A stretch of DNA of 64,000 bases from Flagellimonas flava (GCF_900129665.1 NZ_FQWL01000001.1:1-64000); one strand, 5' to 3'; positions 32,335 through 42,222 are shown, counted from the stretch's first letter. Program-made: numbers and translations. Notes: a model not told the origin generated them from the sequence alone.

Positions 32335-33639
32335 ATGATGAAGACAAAACTGAAACTTCTGTTTGTGCCTATCATGGCACTGATTGGCTTTGTGCTTTAT
32401 GGCACTCTGATAGCATCAAAGCCGAAACGTACTTTGCAGCCAGAGAAAGGCTGTGTGTTTATGACCGTAATGGGTGAGCAACCATCTGATGGTTTCAACC
32501 GTTATAAATCAAACCAAAACACCCAGTTGGCTGTCCGCGATGGACTTCAATGGTTATCCCAGGCCCAACTGCCCAATGGTGGTTATGGTGCCGGAAGTCA
32601 TTCGGCCCAATATGTAAGAGATCCACATGCGGTTAAAGCTGATCCTGCTACCACGGCCATGGTTGGAATGGCATTGTTACGCAGTGGGGTCGAATTGGAA
32701 AAGGGGGCAAATTCGGAAAGCCTTAGGAATGCATTGAATTACATTTTGGAGACCATAGAAAGTATTGGGGATGATAGTCCATATATTACAAGGGTCAGAA
32801 ACACCCAAATACAAACAAAACTGGGCGAGAACATCGATGCGGTTTTGGCAGCACAGTTTCTTTCCAATATCCTAGACAGGAACCTAACAGGTATGGATAA
32901 AAAGCGTGTTGTCAGATGTTTGGATGTTTGCATTGCCCGTATTCAGGATGGTACCGATGGTAACGGAAGACAAAAAGGAGCCGGTTGGGCCGGGGTTCTG
33001 CAAAGTGGTATGGCAAATAGTGCTTTGGAATCTGCGCAGGCGGTGGGCGCCACCGTTGATAAGGAGGTCTTGGAAAGGTCAAAAAAGTATCAAAAGGACA
33101 ATTATAATGATGAAGATGGAACGGTCAAAACAGATGATGGGGCTGGAATAGTGCTGTATTCCATAAGCGGGAGCGTCAGGGCAAGTGCAAAAGAGGCCAG
33201 AAAGGCGAAAGCTGATATCAAAAGGGCAAAAGCAGAGGGAAAGATTGCTGCCGATGCCGAAATCAATGCGGAAACCTTGGAAGAGATAGGATATGTTAGC
33301 GGAGAAGCCCAGAAGTATGGTACAGCCTATAAGGTTTATGAGTCAGCAAAAGTTGTGGCGCAAAAGGATGAGGTGTTGGATGGTTTTGGAAATAACGGGG
33401 GAGAAGAATTTCTAAGTTATTTGCAAACTGGTGAGTCCATGTTGGTAAATAAGGATGAAGACTGGAAGAAATGGTATGATGATATTGGAGGCCGCATCCT
33501 AAAAATCCAAAATGAGGATGGTAGCTGGAATGGACATCACTGTATTACAAGCCCCGTCTTTTGTACGGCAACAAGTTTATTGCTCCTAACTGTGGAGGAA
33601 GACATTGATTTTCTGCAACGAATAGGAGAGGAGAAATAA
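32335..33639 (+). CDS. Prenyltransferase/squalene-oxidase-repeat protein
   Basis: A 434-residue protein with an N-terminal membrane anchor or signal (LKLLFVPIMALIGFVLYGTLI) and alpha-toroid type repeats: GLQWLSQAQLPNGGYGAGSHS, DPATTAMVGMALLRSGVE and, near the C-terminus, ILKIQNEDGSWNGHHCITSPVFCTATSLLLL. A Lys/Ala-rich helical insertion (about 285-320) is unusual. Such proteins carry the terpene-cyclase fold without clear catalytic DxDD, so a binding or structural role outside the cytoplasm is more likely than cyclisation. Met2 is an alternative start. Confidence 0.7.
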   Translation: MMKTKLKLLFVPIMALIGFVLYGTLIASKPKRTLQPEKGCVFMTVMGEQPSDGFNRYKSNQNTQLAVRDGLQWLSQAQLPNGGYGAGSHSAQYVRDPHAVKADPATTAMVGMALLRSGVELEKGANSESLRNALNYILETIESIGDDSPYITRVRNTQIQTKLGENIDAVLAAQFLSNILDRNLTGMDKKRVVRCLDVCIARIQDGTDGNGRQKGAGWAGVLQSGMANSALESAQAVGATVDKEVLERSKKYQKDNYNDEDGTVKTDDGAGIVLYSISGSVRASAKEARKAKADIKRAKAEGKIAADAEINAETLEEIGYVSGEAQKYGTAYKVYESAKVVAQKDEVLDGFGNNGGEEFLSYLQTGESMLVNKDEDWKKWYDDIGGRILKIQNEDGSWNGHHCITSPVFCTATSLLLLTVEEDIDFLQRIGEEK

Positions 33640-33660
33640 GGTATTGGCTAACAAAATTAA

Positions 33661-33685
33661 ACCCGGTCATAGGACCGGGTTCTTT
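33661..33685. terminator. Terminator between convergent genes
   Basis: An ACCCGGTC / GACCGGGT stem with loop ATAG followed by T residues on the plus strand. It lies between stop codons at 33639 and 33689. Confidence 0.85.
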
Positions 33686-33688
33686 TTA

Positions 33689-35023
33689 CTATTTTTCACC
33701 TTTTTTCATCATCTGTTTGGCCAAATCTGCCCCAATCAATGACTCGAGCAAAGTATTGTCCGAATTTTTGGATTCACTTCCCTCAATAAAAATTTCGGGT
33801 AAACGTAGCTCCTTGAGTTCACGGGCCACGCCAACCGAGGTTTTGTAATCCCACTCGGCTCTTTCCTGAGGGGTTAGACCCGCATTGACAAGCTTGGCAT
33901 TCTGGTAGGCTTCCGCATCAGCGGCAACCTTTTTGCTCTGCGCCTTGAATTTTTCCACCTCAAACTGTTTCTTTTCCTTAACTAAGTTGAATTCGGCCAC
34001 TTTTGCCTCTGTTTCAGCAGCAATGGTCTTTTGGATTTGCTCCTTTTCAAGTCGGGCGCGTTCTGCAGCTTTTTCAGCCTCGCCTTTTGCCTTTTCCTTT
34101 TGGGCGCGATAGAATTCACGCTCAGCTTGCTGCTTTTCCAATTGGGTTTGGGCTACCTCTTCCTTCTGTAATTGCAGTCGCTTGTCAAAAGTGGTTTCCC
34201 AGTCAATTTCGGTAACCACGGCCTGCACCACTGTTAGACCGTATGCTCCAAGGGAATTACCTTCTTCTCGAATAGGTTTTCCATCCTTAAACTTAATACG
34301 GAAACGTTTCTGCTTCGATTCCTTATTGACAATGGTTCTCACCGTACTGCTGTCTCCAATAATATCTCTTTGCTCGTTGTTAACGTACTCCTCCAGAACA
34401 TACATTCCATTTTCCAATTGATCTTTAAAGTAGCGGTCAAAATCAGAAGCCTGTCCAGAAATATAATCTTGGGCGTCCATAAGTTTACAAGTGTTCTTTA
34501 TGGACTGGTCAATATTGGGTATGATTCTCGAGCGAATGAGATTCTTTTCCGTTTTGTTGCGATCTGCCACAGATAAAAATTGGGATTCGTCCACAGTGTT
34601 GATACTTATTACCACCGAGGTGGCAATTCTCGCCTTTACCGCATCACTGAAAGCCCAATATTTGGCTTCATCCACATTGGCATATTCACTCTGCTCGCCC
34701 AAACCATGTTCTTGACTTGGAATCACATATTTTATGGGCAATTCAAACTGAATTGGAATTAATCTACCCCACATTTTGGTGTGTATACCCTGTCTGAAGA
34801 CTGCTTTTTGGCCTCCCCAGGGGTATTGGACCGCATAGGCCGTACCTGGTTCGGCATAAAAGAAGGTACCGGTTACCACACTCATAAGGATTCCAATACC
34901 TATGATTTGTAGACTGCGTCGTGAGGTAAACCACAGTAGCAACTTACTTTGTTTAAAAATAGGTTTGGCAACCAAGGTTACAATTCCTAAAAGTATTATG
35001 AGTATTCCAAATAATGTAAGCAT
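33689..35023 (-). CDS. SPFH/Band 7 domain membrane protein
   Basis: A 444-residue protein. Two N-terminal hydrophobic segments (about 1-20 and 38-58) precede an SPFH domain (AEPGTAYAVQYPWGGQKAVFRQGIHTK...) and a long Ala/Glu/Lys coiled coil (about 280-375), then a C-terminal segment with LTPQERAEWDYKTSVGVARELKELRLPEIFIEG. Flotillin-like proteins oligomerise into membrane scaffolds. An NfeD-type partner gene is not adjacent. The exact role is unknown. Confidence 0.82.
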   Translation of the reverse strand: MLTLFGILIILLGIVTLVAKPIFKQSKLLLWFTSRRSLQIIGIGILMSVVTGTFFYAEPGTAYAVQYPWGGQKAVFRQGIHTKMWGRLIPIQFELPIKYVIPSQEHGLGEQSEYANVDEAKYWAFSDAVKARIATSVVISINTVDESQFLSVADRNKTEKNLIRSRIIPNIDQSIKNTCKLMDAQDYISGQASDFDRYFKDQLENGMYVLEEYVNNEQRDIIGDSSTVRTIVNKESKQKRFRIKFKDGKPIREEGNSLGAYGLTVVQAVVTEIDWETTFDKRLQLQKEEVAQTQLEKQQAEREFYRAQKEKAKGEAEKAAERARLEKEQIQKTIAAETEAKVAEFNLVKEKKQFEVEKFKAQSKKVAADAEAYQNAKLVNAGLTPQERAEWDYKTSVGVARELKELRLPEIFIEGSESKNSDNTLLESLIGADLAKQMMKKGEK

Positions 35024-35576
35024 AGTATTGGTTTTAAAGGGTTAAACAAAAATGATGCTGAGCAACTGGATGGCCAGGAGCACCAAAAACTTGACAATTG
35101 TAATCATCGTGTTGATTAATTTTTTAAGGGTTGAAAAACTGTTGTTAACCGGTTACTTTTTTTAAGATAAAATGAGAAGAATCATGTTTCCAAATTTTTG
35201 GAAGGAAATCAATACAATTGAATACAACATTGAAGCTAAAAAAATACAATACACTTTAAAAATAATGTGACTTCCTTGCTTAATGTTTTAAAACATAAGT
35301 TATAAAGTAAAAATATATTATAGATTGTAATATTTGTAGGGGGTATTTGAGGTCTATTTTCAAAACCAAGGGACTTTTCGTTCAAAAAAAGGGCATTTTG
35401 AGTGATTTCGTTTGTTTGGAAATTTGAAATCTTGTGATTCCTGTATGGTTGAAGTCTCAAAAAAACTATGTTTTTTTAAGGGTTCAAGAATGAATTTTGA
35501 AGGTGTTAAGCAATATTTTTCCCCGCACGCTTTGGGCGAATAAATCTTCATCTATATTTACAGCAAATTTTAGCCC
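35024..35576. other. A+T-rich gene-free region
   Basis: 553 bp with no convincing gene on either strand. It contains runs of A and T and imperfect repeats. A 21-codon hydrophobic reading frame (35042-35107, minus) just upstream of the SPFH gene is too short to support. It probably holds the promoters of the SPFH gene and the antiporter. Confidence 0.55.
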
Positions 35577-36515
35577 TTGGTGAATTTACTTTTTATTGTT
35601 TTAGGACTTGTTTTACTTATAGCGGGTGGAAATTGGTTGTTGAAATCGGCTGTAGCCTTGTCGCTGCGTTTGGCCATCCCGAAAATTGTCATAGGAATGA
35701 CAATAGTCTCCTTTGCTACTTCTGCTCCCGAACTTATAGTTAGTATTAAAGCCGCCCTGGATGGTTTTCCGGATTTGGCCTTAGGGAATGTTGTGGGGTC
35801 AAACATTGCGAACTTGGGGCTAGTGCTGGCAATAACTGTCCTGATGGGAAGTATTGATGTGCGTAAGAGTTTCTATACCACGGATTGGCCGGTTATGATG
35901 GTGGCTTCCCTGTTATTTTGTGGGTTTATCTATTTTGATGGGGAACTGCAACAATATGAAGGGATTGTTCTTGTGGTTTTCTTGTTTCTCTTCTTAGTGT
36001 ACCTTCTTAGGTTCCAAAAAACGGCCGTTGTGGATGAAATGCCTGAGGATGATACCCCGTTGCCTTTGTATCAAATAGTTCTTTTTTTAGGGATAGGTGG
36101 CACGGCACTTTGGGGTGGATCGGAATTGTTGATCAAGGGTGCTGTGGGGATGGCATCTTCATTAGGCGTCAGTGACCGGGTAATCGGCATTACCATAGTT
36201 TCCGTGGGCACGAGTATTCCCGAATTGGCAGCCTCTATTATCGCCATTCTTAAAAAGGAGAAGGCTATTTCATTGGGGAATCTTATTGGCTCCAATATCT
36301 TTAATCTTTTGGCGGTGTTGGGAATAACCTCGATTATCACCCCAATTCAAGTGATTGATCAAGGACTGCTATCTAGTGATATTTTCTGGATGCTGGGCAT
36401 TTCTTTTTTGATACTTCCTTTGGTTTTCTTCCCAAAAGGCTTGCGATTGGGATGGCGTGATGGATTGATCTTGTTGTTGTTTTATGTCACCTTTGTTTAT
36501 CTGACCATAAAATAA
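35577..36515 (+). CDS. Calcium/sodium antiporter (YrbG/CaCA family)
   Basis: A 312-residue, ten-helix membrane exchanger with the two inverted alpha-repeats: FATSAPELIVSIKAALDGFPDLALGNVVGSNIANLGLVLA and VGTSIPELAASIIAILKKEKAISLGNLIGSNIFNLLAVLG in pattern, the GNxxGSN cores that bind Na/Ca. It exports Ca2+ in exchange for Na+ at the inner membrane. The start is TTG 35577 or GTG 35580; both fit the usual N-terminus. Confidence 0.93.
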   Translation: MVNLLFIVLGLVLLIAGGNWLLKSAVALSLRLAIPKIVIGMTIVSFATSAPELIVSIKAALDGFPDLALGNVVGSNIANLGLVLAITVLMGSIDVRKSFYTTDWPVMMVASLLFCGFIYFDGELQQYEGIVLVVFLFLFLVYLLRFQKTAVVDEMPEDDTPLPLYQIVLFLGIGGTALWGGSELLIKGAVGMASSLGVSDRVIGITIVSVGTSIPELAASIIAILKKEKAISLGNLIGSNIFNLLAVLGITSIITPIQVIDQGLLSSDIFWMLGISFLILPLVFFPKGLRLGWRDGLILLLFYVTFVYLTIK

Positions 36516-36537
36516 AAAACCGCCCCATTAAGGGCGG
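36512..36537 (-). terminator. Terminator of the type II glutamine synthetase gene
   Basis: A CCGCCC / GGGCGG stem with a 6-nt loop; the minus strand continues GGTTTTTTATT, a good U tract. It may also stop plus-strand transcription from the antiporter. Confidence 0.8.
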
Positions 36538-36569
36538 CTTTCAAACTATTGTCAACAACTAATTAAATA

Positions 36570-37580
36570 CTATACATCTGCAGACTTCACGGTTTTAATA
36601 ATTCTGCCCGCAATTTTGTACGGATCTCCGTTTGAAGCTGGTCTTCTATCTTCCAACCAACCTTTCCAGCCTTTTTCAACTGTAATAATTGGTATTCTAA
36701 TGGAAGCTCCCCTGTCCGAAACTCCATAAGAAAAATCAGAAACGTGGGCAGTCTCGTGCAATCCTGTCAAACGCTCATCATTAAATTCACCATAAACATC
36801 AATGTGTTCATCCGTAACCGGTCTAAAGGCTTCACAAATTTTTTCATACATTTCTTTGGAACCACAGGTTCTCAAAGTAGTGTTTGAGAAGTTGGCGTGC
36901 ATACCGGAACCATTCCAATCTCCCTTAACAGGTTTTGGGTGGTATTCGATATAATATCCATACTTTTCGGTCAACCTGTCCAATAAATAACGGGCAATCC
37001 AAATTTCGTCACCTGCTTTTTTGGCCCCTTTGGCAAACAATTGGAATTCCCATTGACCTGGCGCCACTTCTTGATTTATACCTTCAAAATTCAATCCGGC
37101 CTCAATACACAAATCAGCATGCTCTTCCACTAAATCCCTGCCCCATGTATATCTTCCTCCAACAGAACAATAGTATTTACCTTGTGGTCCTGGAAATCCG
37201 CCACGTGGAAACCCTAAGGGTAAATCGGTTTTGGTGTCCATTAGAAAATACTCCTGCTCAAACCCAAACCAAAAGTCATTATCGTCATCATCAATGGTTG
37301 CCCTGGCGTTGGAAGCGTGTGGGGTTCCATCAGCATTTAATACCTCGGCCATTACCAACCAACCATTTTTTCTTACGGGGTCTGGATAAATGGCAACAGG
37401 TTTTAATAAGCAATCAGAAGAATCTCCCGATGCTTGTTCTGTAGAAGAACCATCAAAGGACCATATTGGACAATCTTCCAACTTTCCACTAAAATCATCT
37501 TCAACTTTAGTTTTACTCCTCATGTTTTGAGTTGGATGATGGCCATCCAACCAGATGTACTCTAATTTAGATTTGCTCAT
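36570..37580 (-). CDS. Glutamine synthetase, type II-like
   Basis: A 336-residue enzyme joining ammonia to glutamate with ATP. It has the short eukaryote-like GSII layout: beta-grasp start SKLEYIWLDGHHPTQNMRSKTKV, CPIWSFDGSSTEQASGDSSD, DFWFGFEQEYFLMD, CIEAGLNFEGINQEVAPGQWEFQ, VKGDWNGSGMHANFS and SDRGASIRIP. It is divergent from the type III enzyme across a 212-bp region that contains a TACCCCTAAAAT element shared with the PII promoter. Confidence 0.95.
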   Translation of the reverse strand: MSKSKLEYIWLDGHHPTQNMRSKTKVEDDFSGKLEDCPIWSFDGSSTEQASGDSSDCLLKPVAIYPDPVRKNGWLVMAEVLNADGTPHASNARATIDDDDNDFWFGFEQEYFLMDTKTDLPLGFPRGGFPGPQGKYYCSVGGRYTWGRDLVEEHADLCIEAGLNFEGINQEVAPGQWEFQLFAKGAKKAGDEIWIARYLLDRLTEKYGYYIEYHPKPVKGDWNGSGMHANFSNTTLRTCGSKEMYEKICEAFRPVTDEHIDVYGEFNDERLTGLHETAHVSDFSYGVSDRGASIRIPIITVEKGWKGWLEDRRPASNGDPYKIAGRIIKTVKSADV

Positions 37581-37618
37581 AATTGCGGTAGTTATTTGTT
37601 CTCAAATTTTATGATTGA

Positions 37619-37626
37619 CAAAAGTA
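37619..37626 (-). promoter_or_regulatory. Putative -7 element for the type II glutamine synthetase gene
   Basis: Minus-strand TACTTTTG matches TAnnTTTG and lies 39 bp before the ATG at 37580. No TTG is found at normal -33 spacing, which would fit an activator-dependent promoter. Confidence 0.4.
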
Positions 37627-37692
37627 TGTTTTTCTCTCGATAATATATCTTTTGAAGGGTTAAAATAACAAATGGCACCTTATATTTTAAGT

Positions 37693-37704
37693 TACCCCTA
37701 AAAT
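37693..37704. promoter_or_regulatory. TAGGGGTA-type element in the glutamine synthetase intergenic region
   Basis: The minus strand reads ATTTTAGGGGTA, identical over 12 bp to 62901-62912 upstream of the PII-ammonium transporter operon. Nearby GGGGTTAA (37709-37716) gives a rough dyad. A shared nitrogen-control site is inferred. Confidence 0.5.
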
Positions 37705-37792
37705 TCATGGGGTTAAATGTCAAAAAAGTAAAAATTGAAGCGTATATTATTAAATTGTTAATTGTAATTTCGCATTTCAAACAACCCTAACA

Positions 37793-39979
37793 ATGTCAAA
37801 CAGAAGATTTATGGCCTTGGCGGAAAGTGGAGCCAGGGTCCCTGCCGGAATGGAAGAAACGGGCAGACGCTCGGCCCTATTTGGCCAACAAGTGTTCAAT
37901 GAGGAAAAAATGCTTCAATTCTTAACAAGTGAGGCTTTGGATAAGGTAAAGTCCGCAATTTTTCAGGGAACCAAAATTGATAGAAAAATAGCTGACCAGG
38001 TAGCTGAAGGTATGAAGGCTTGGGCACTCTCCATGGGAGCAACGCATTACACCCATTGGTTTCAGCCGCTGACGGGCTCAACCGCTGAAAAGCACGATGC
38101 TTTTTTTGATATTTTGCCCGATGGGAGGGCAATGGAAAAGTTTGGAGGAGCCCAATTGGTTCAGCAGGAACCGGACGCCTCTAGTTTTCCGAGTGGGGGC
38201 ATTCGCAACACCTTTGAGGCAAGAGGTTATACCGCTTGGGACCCCACTTCACCGGCCTTTATTTATAAAACGACCTTATGCATACCCACCATTTTTGTGG
38301 CCTATACCGGGGAGGCACTGGATAATAAAGCACCCTTGTTAAGGGCATTACATGCGGTTGACGAGGCTGCCACTGGAGTTGCACAGTATTTTGACAAGAA
38401 CGTCCGAAAGGTGCATGCCACTTTGGGTTGGGAACAGGAATATTTTCTAGTGGACAAGGCCTTAGCTCGATCCAGACCGGATTTGGTGATGACGGGGAGA
38501 ACATTAGTGGGAACCGCCGCTGCAAAGGGTCAACAATTGGATGACCACTATTTTGGAGTTATACCAAGTCGGGTACTTAGTTTTATGAGTGATTTGGAAA
38601 AGCAATGCACCAAATTGGGCATACCAGTTAAAACACGCCACAATGAAGTGGCTCCAAATCAGTTTGAGCTTGCGCCTGTTTTTGAGGAAGCAAATCTTTC
38701 TAATGACCATAATCTGCTGCTTATGGATGTTATGGAAGAGGTGGCCGATAAACACCAATTTACGGTCTTGTTCCATGAAAAACCATTCCAAGGAGTCAAT
38801 GGGTCGGGGAAGCATAATAACTGGTCATTGGCGACGGATACCGGCGTGAATCTATTGAGTCCAGGTTCAACTCCCATGAAGAACCTTCAATTCTTGACCT
38901 TCTTTGTGAACACCATTAAGGCCGTTGATGCATATGAAGAGCTTTTGCGTTCTTCCATTGCCTCTGCCAGCAATGATCATCGCTTAGGGGCTAACGAGGC
39001 TCCGCCAGCAATATTCTCCATATTCATTGGACAACAACTGAGCGATGTTCTGGATGAATTGGAAGGCGTTTCCAAGGGAAAACTTTCCCCACAGGAAAAG
39101 ACGGAGCTGAAGTTGAATGTTGTTGGGAAAATCCCTGAAATCTTATTGGACAATACGGATAGAAATAGAACCTCTCCCTTTGCCTTTACTGGAAACAAGT
39201 TTGAGATGCGGGGTGTTGGCGCAAAGACTAACTGTGCCAAGCCCATGACCATTTTGAATACCATTGTGGCCAAGCAATTGACCGATTTTAAAAAAGAGGT
39301 TGATGCACTGATTGATAAGAAGAACCTAAAGAAAGATGAAGCGGTGTTCAACGTGCTTCGGGAATATATAAAGACATCCAAACGGATTCGATTTGATGGT
39401 GATGGCTACGGGGTGGAATGGCAGGATGAAGCCCGAAAAAGAAAGTTGAGCAACAACAAAAATACTCCGGAAGCACTTCAGGTACTTACCTCTAAAGAAA
39501 GTATCTCACTGTTTCAGGAAATGGATGTTATGAGCGAGGTGGAGCTAAAGGCCCACCAGGAAGTGGAGCTCGAAGCCTATATTTTCCATGTGCAGATTGA
39601 AGGCAGGGTTCTTGGAGAAATGGTATATAACCATATTATACCTGCAGCGGTACGTTACCAAAATGTGTTGTTGGAAAATGTCATAGGTCTAAAGGAAGTA
39701 TATGGGGCCGCCTACAACAAAGTGGCGGTGAGCCAATTAAATATTTTGGAGCAAATTGGTGAGCACGTGGCTGAAATTAAAAAAATGACGGATGAAATGA
39801 CGGCGTCCAGAAAACGTGCGAACAACCTCTCAACCATTAACAAAAGAGCGCAAGCCTATTGCAATAATGTTAAGCCTATTTTTGATGATATCCGGGAACA
39901 ATCGGACAAATTGGAAAAATTAGTTTCCGATGAACTGTGGCCGTTCACCAAATATCGAGAACTTCTTTTTGCCAAGTAA
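37793..39979 (+). CDS. glnN: Glutamine synthetase type III
   Basis: A 728-residue GSIII, the long form typical of Bacteroidota and cyanobacteria. Diagnostic segments are MSNRRFMALAESGA, FGGAQLVQQEPDASSFPSGG, HATLGWEQEYFLVD, KTRHNEVAPNQFELAPVFEEAN, VLFHEKPFQGVNGSGKHNNWS and DNTDRNRTSPFAFTGNKFEMR, covering the glutamate and ATP sites. The C-terminal 200 residues form the GSIII-specific helical extension. It is divergent from the type II enzyme and followed within 5 bp by a PLP dehydratase gene. Confidence 0.97.
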   Translation: MSNRRFMALAESGARVPAGMEETGRRSALFGQQVFNEEKMLQFLTSEALDKVKSAIFQGTKIDRKIADQVAEGMKAWALSMGATHYTHWFQPLTGSTAEKHDAFFDILPDGRAMEKFGGAQLVQQEPDASSFPSGGIRNTFEARGYTAWDPTSPAFIYKTTLCIPTIFVAYTGEALDNKAPLLRALHAVDEAATGVAQYFDKNVRKVHATLGWEQEYFLVDKALARSRPDLVMTGRTLVGTAAAKGQQLDDHYFGVIPSRVLSFMSDLEKQCTKLGIPVKTRHNEVAPNQFELAPVFEEANLSNDHNLLLMDVMEEVADKHQFTVLFHEKPFQGVNGSGKHNNWSLATDTGVNLLSPGSTPMKNLQFLTFFVNTIKAVDAYEELLRSSIASASNDHRLGANEAPPAIFSIFIGQQLSDVLDELEGVSKGKLSPQEKTELKLNVVGKIPEILLDNTDRNRTSPFAFTGNKFEMRGVGAKTNCAKPMTILNTIVAKQLTDFKKEVDALIDKKNLKKDEAVFNVLREYIKTSKRIRFDGDGYGVEWQDEARKRKLSNNKNTPEALQVLTSKESISLFQEMDVMSEVELKAHQEVELEAYIFHVQIEGRVLGEMVYNHIIPAAVRYQNVLLENVIGLKEVYGAAYNKVAVSQLNILEQIGEHVAEIKKMTDEMTASRKRANNLSTINKRAQAYCNNVKPIFDDIREQSDKLEKLVSDELWPFTKYRELLFAK

Positions 39980-39984
39980 ATCAT

Positions 39985-40971
39985 ATGGATTTAACGCTAG
40001 AGGACATACAAAGTGCTTCAGGCCGTATCAGTGGATTTATAAACAAGACTCCTTTACTTTCATCCTCCTTGTTGAATCAGTGGTTGGGGCATGAGATTTT
40101 TTTTAAGGCGGAATGTTTTCAGAAAATAGGAGCCTTCAAGGCAAGAGGCGGTTGCAATACCTTGGCGTGGCTGACTGAAAATGGAAAAAAACCAGGCCAT
40201 ATTGTTGCCAATAGTTCTGGGAATCATGCCCAGGCAGTAGCCTATGCCTCCAACAAATTTGGCGTACCTGCCACGATTTTTATGCCGGAGTACTCGTCAA
40301 AAGTAAAAATCCAAGCAACCCGATCCTATGGAGCGCAGGTGGTATTGAGCAAGACAAGGGATATTACCGATGAAAAAGTTAGGGAAGCGGCACAAAAAGA
40401 GGGAACCTATTGGATACCTCCCTACAACCACGAGCAGGTAATCTGTGGGCAAGGAACTGCAGCTTATGAAGCTCTTTGTGATTTGGACGATATGGATGCT
40501 GTTTTTGCACCGTGTGGGGGAGGAGGGTTGCTATCTGGTACGTTGATCGCCGCTAGGGGGCTTTCTCCACAAACCAAAGTAATGGGAGTGGAGCCATTAC
40601 GGGCCAACGATGCTGCCGAATCCTTACGAAAAGGGAGCGTACAAAGACTGGCAAATGTCCCTGATACGCTGGCGGATGGAGCTATGACAATGGCGGTGGG
40701 AGACATTACCTTTGAATACCTAAAACAATTGGACGGATTCTATGAAATTGATGAGGACCGCATGGTGTATTGGACGCAATGGCTAACCCACTTGCTGAAA
40801 TGTACAATTGAACCTACCAGTGCAATGAGTATGGAAGGTGTTGTTCAATGGCTTAAGGGTCAGAATCCGGGCAAAAGAGTTTTAGTGGTTATTTCCGGAG
40901 GAAATATTGATCAACCTACCCGGTCCAAAATTTGGGAGTCCAATTACTTGGATCAATCCCCAAGCTTATAA
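39985..40971 (+). CDS. PLP-dependent serine/threonine dehydratase or serine racemase
   Basis: A 328-residue fold-type II PLP enzyme. The start is ATG 39985 (MDLTLEDIQSASGRI), which matches the family and follows the glutamine synthetase stop by 5 bp; an upstream in-frame ATG inside that gene is unlikely. The PLP lysine is in CFQKIGAFKARGG, followed by NSSGNHAQAVAYAS, and the phosphate-binding glycine loop is PCGGGGLLSGT. Catabolic dehydratase and racemase cannot be told apart here. Linkage to glnN suggests amino-nitrogen metabolism. Confidence 0.9.
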   Translation: MDLTLEDIQSASGRISGFINKTPLLSSSLLNQWLGHEIFFKAECFQKIGAFKARGGCNTLAWLTENGKKPGHIVANSSGNHAQAVAYASNKFGVPATIFMPEYSSKVKIQATRSYGAQVVLSKTRDITDEKVREAAQKEGTYWIPPYNHEQVICGQGTAAYEALCDLDDMDAVFAPCGGGGLLSGTLIAARGLSPQTKVMGVEPLRANDAAESLRKGSVQRLANVPDTLADGAMTMAVGDITFEYLKQLDGFYEIDEDRMVYWTQWLTHLLKCTIEPTSAMSMEGVVQWLKGQNPGKRVLVVISGGNIDQPTRSKIWESNYLDQSPSL

Positions 40972-41043
40972 AAGCCATACAAACCAAGATGAATTTGATA
41001 GGGAAAAGTACTTACTTTCCCTATTTTTGCGCAAAATCAGTTT

Positions 41044-42222
41044 ATGTCTTCAGACAACAGCAAGCGATATGCCCAAAGGGGTGTTTCCGCGTCCAAGGAG
41101 GACGTTCATAATGCCATAAAGAATATTGACAAAGGTTTGTTTCCGAAGGCCTTTTGTAAGATTGTCCCGGATTATCTGACCGGTAGCGAAGACCATTGTC
41201 TGGTCATGCATGCTGATGGCGCTGGAACCAAGTCGTCCCTAGCCTATATGTATTGGAAGGAAACTGGGGATATCTCGGTCTGGAAAGGAATTGCTCAGGA
41301 TGCCTTGATCATGAATATCGATGACCTGATTTGTGTTGGAGCTACAGATAACATAATGCTGTCGTCTACTATTGGGCGAAATAAGAATCTGATACCCGGA
41401 GAGGTGATTTCGGCCATCATCAATGGGACTGAAGAACTTATTGCTGATTTAGGTCAACATGGAATCACCATTCATTCAACGGGCGGGGAGACCGCAGATG
41501 TTGGCGATTTGGTTCGAACCATTATTGTGGATTCAACGGTTACGGCCCGTATGTCACGACAGAATGTTATCGATAATGCCAATATCCGACCGGGTGATGT
41601 GATTGTAGGTTTGGCTTCTTTTGGGCAGGCGACATATGAAAACGAATATAATGGCGGAATGGGAAGCAATGGACTTACCTCGGCCAGACATGATGTCTTT
41701 GGCAAGTACCTTGCCCAGAAATACCCGGAAAGTTTTGATGCTGCTGTGCCAGAGGATTTGGTGTATTCTGGAAACACAAGGCTAACGGATACAGTTGATG
41801 ATGCCCCTTTAGATGCTGGTAAGTTGGTGTTGTCCCCCACTAGAACGTATGCTCCAATAATCAAAGAAGTATTGGGACAGTTTAGTTCGCAGGAAATCCA
41901 TGGGATGGTGCACTGTAGCGGTGGGGCCCAGACCAAAATCCTTCATTTTATTGAGAAAAACCATATTGTCAAGGATAATTTATTCCCGATACCGCCGCTT
42001 TTTAAACTGATCCAGGAACAATCCCAAACCGATTGGAAAGAGATGTACCAAGTGTTCAACTGTGGGCATCGTATGGAATTGTATGTAGACCAATCAGTTG
42101 CGGATGAGATTATTTCCATTTCCAAGGACTTTGGTGTAGAAGCTAGGATTGTTGGTAGAGTGGAGGCTTCGGACGCCAAAAAATTAACCATCCAAAGTGA
42201 GTTTGGCAAGTTTGAATACTAG
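41044..42222 (+). CDS. purM: AIR synthase (phosphoribosylformylglycinamidine cyclo-ligase), PurM-type
   Basis: A 392-residue ATP-dependent enzyme closing the imidazole ring in purine synthesis. It shows RYAQRGVSASKEDVHNAI, a metal/ATP-binding MHADGAGTKSSLAYMY, IAQDALIMNIDDLICVGA, STGGETADVGDLVRT and VHCSGGAQTKILHF. Bacteroidota forms are longer than the roughly 345-residue E. coli enzyme, consistent with this length. It is a single gene between the dehydratase and the redox cluster. Confidence 0.92.
   Translation: MSSDNSKRYAQRGVSASKEDVHNAIKNIDKGLFPKAFCKIVPDYLTGSEDHCLVMHADGAGTKSSLAYMYWKETGDISVWKGIAQDALIMNIDDLICVGATDNIMLSSTIGRNKNLIPGEVISAIINGTEELIADLGQHGITIHSTGGETADVGDLVRTIIVDSTVTARMSRQNVIDNANIRPGDVIVGLASFGQATYENEYNGGMGSNGLTSARHDVFGKYLAQKYPESFDAAVPEDLVYSGNTRLTDTVDDAPLDAGKLVLSPTRTYAPIIKEVLGQFSSQEIHGMVHCSGGAQTKILHFIEKNHIVKDNLFPIPPLFKLIQEQSQTDWKEMYQVFNCGHRMELYVDQSVADEIISISKDFGVEARIVGRVEASDAKKLTIQSEFGKFEY

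Noticed and set aside
35042-35107. A 21-codon hydrophobic reading frame on the minus strand upstream of the SPFH gene
   Set aside because: Too short, with no clear ribosome-binding site and in a very A+T-rich region; it cannot be told from chance.
39937-39984. Upstream start of the PLP dehydratase inside the glutamine synthetase gene
   Set aside because: The ATG at 39985 matches the family N-terminus and gives normal spacing.
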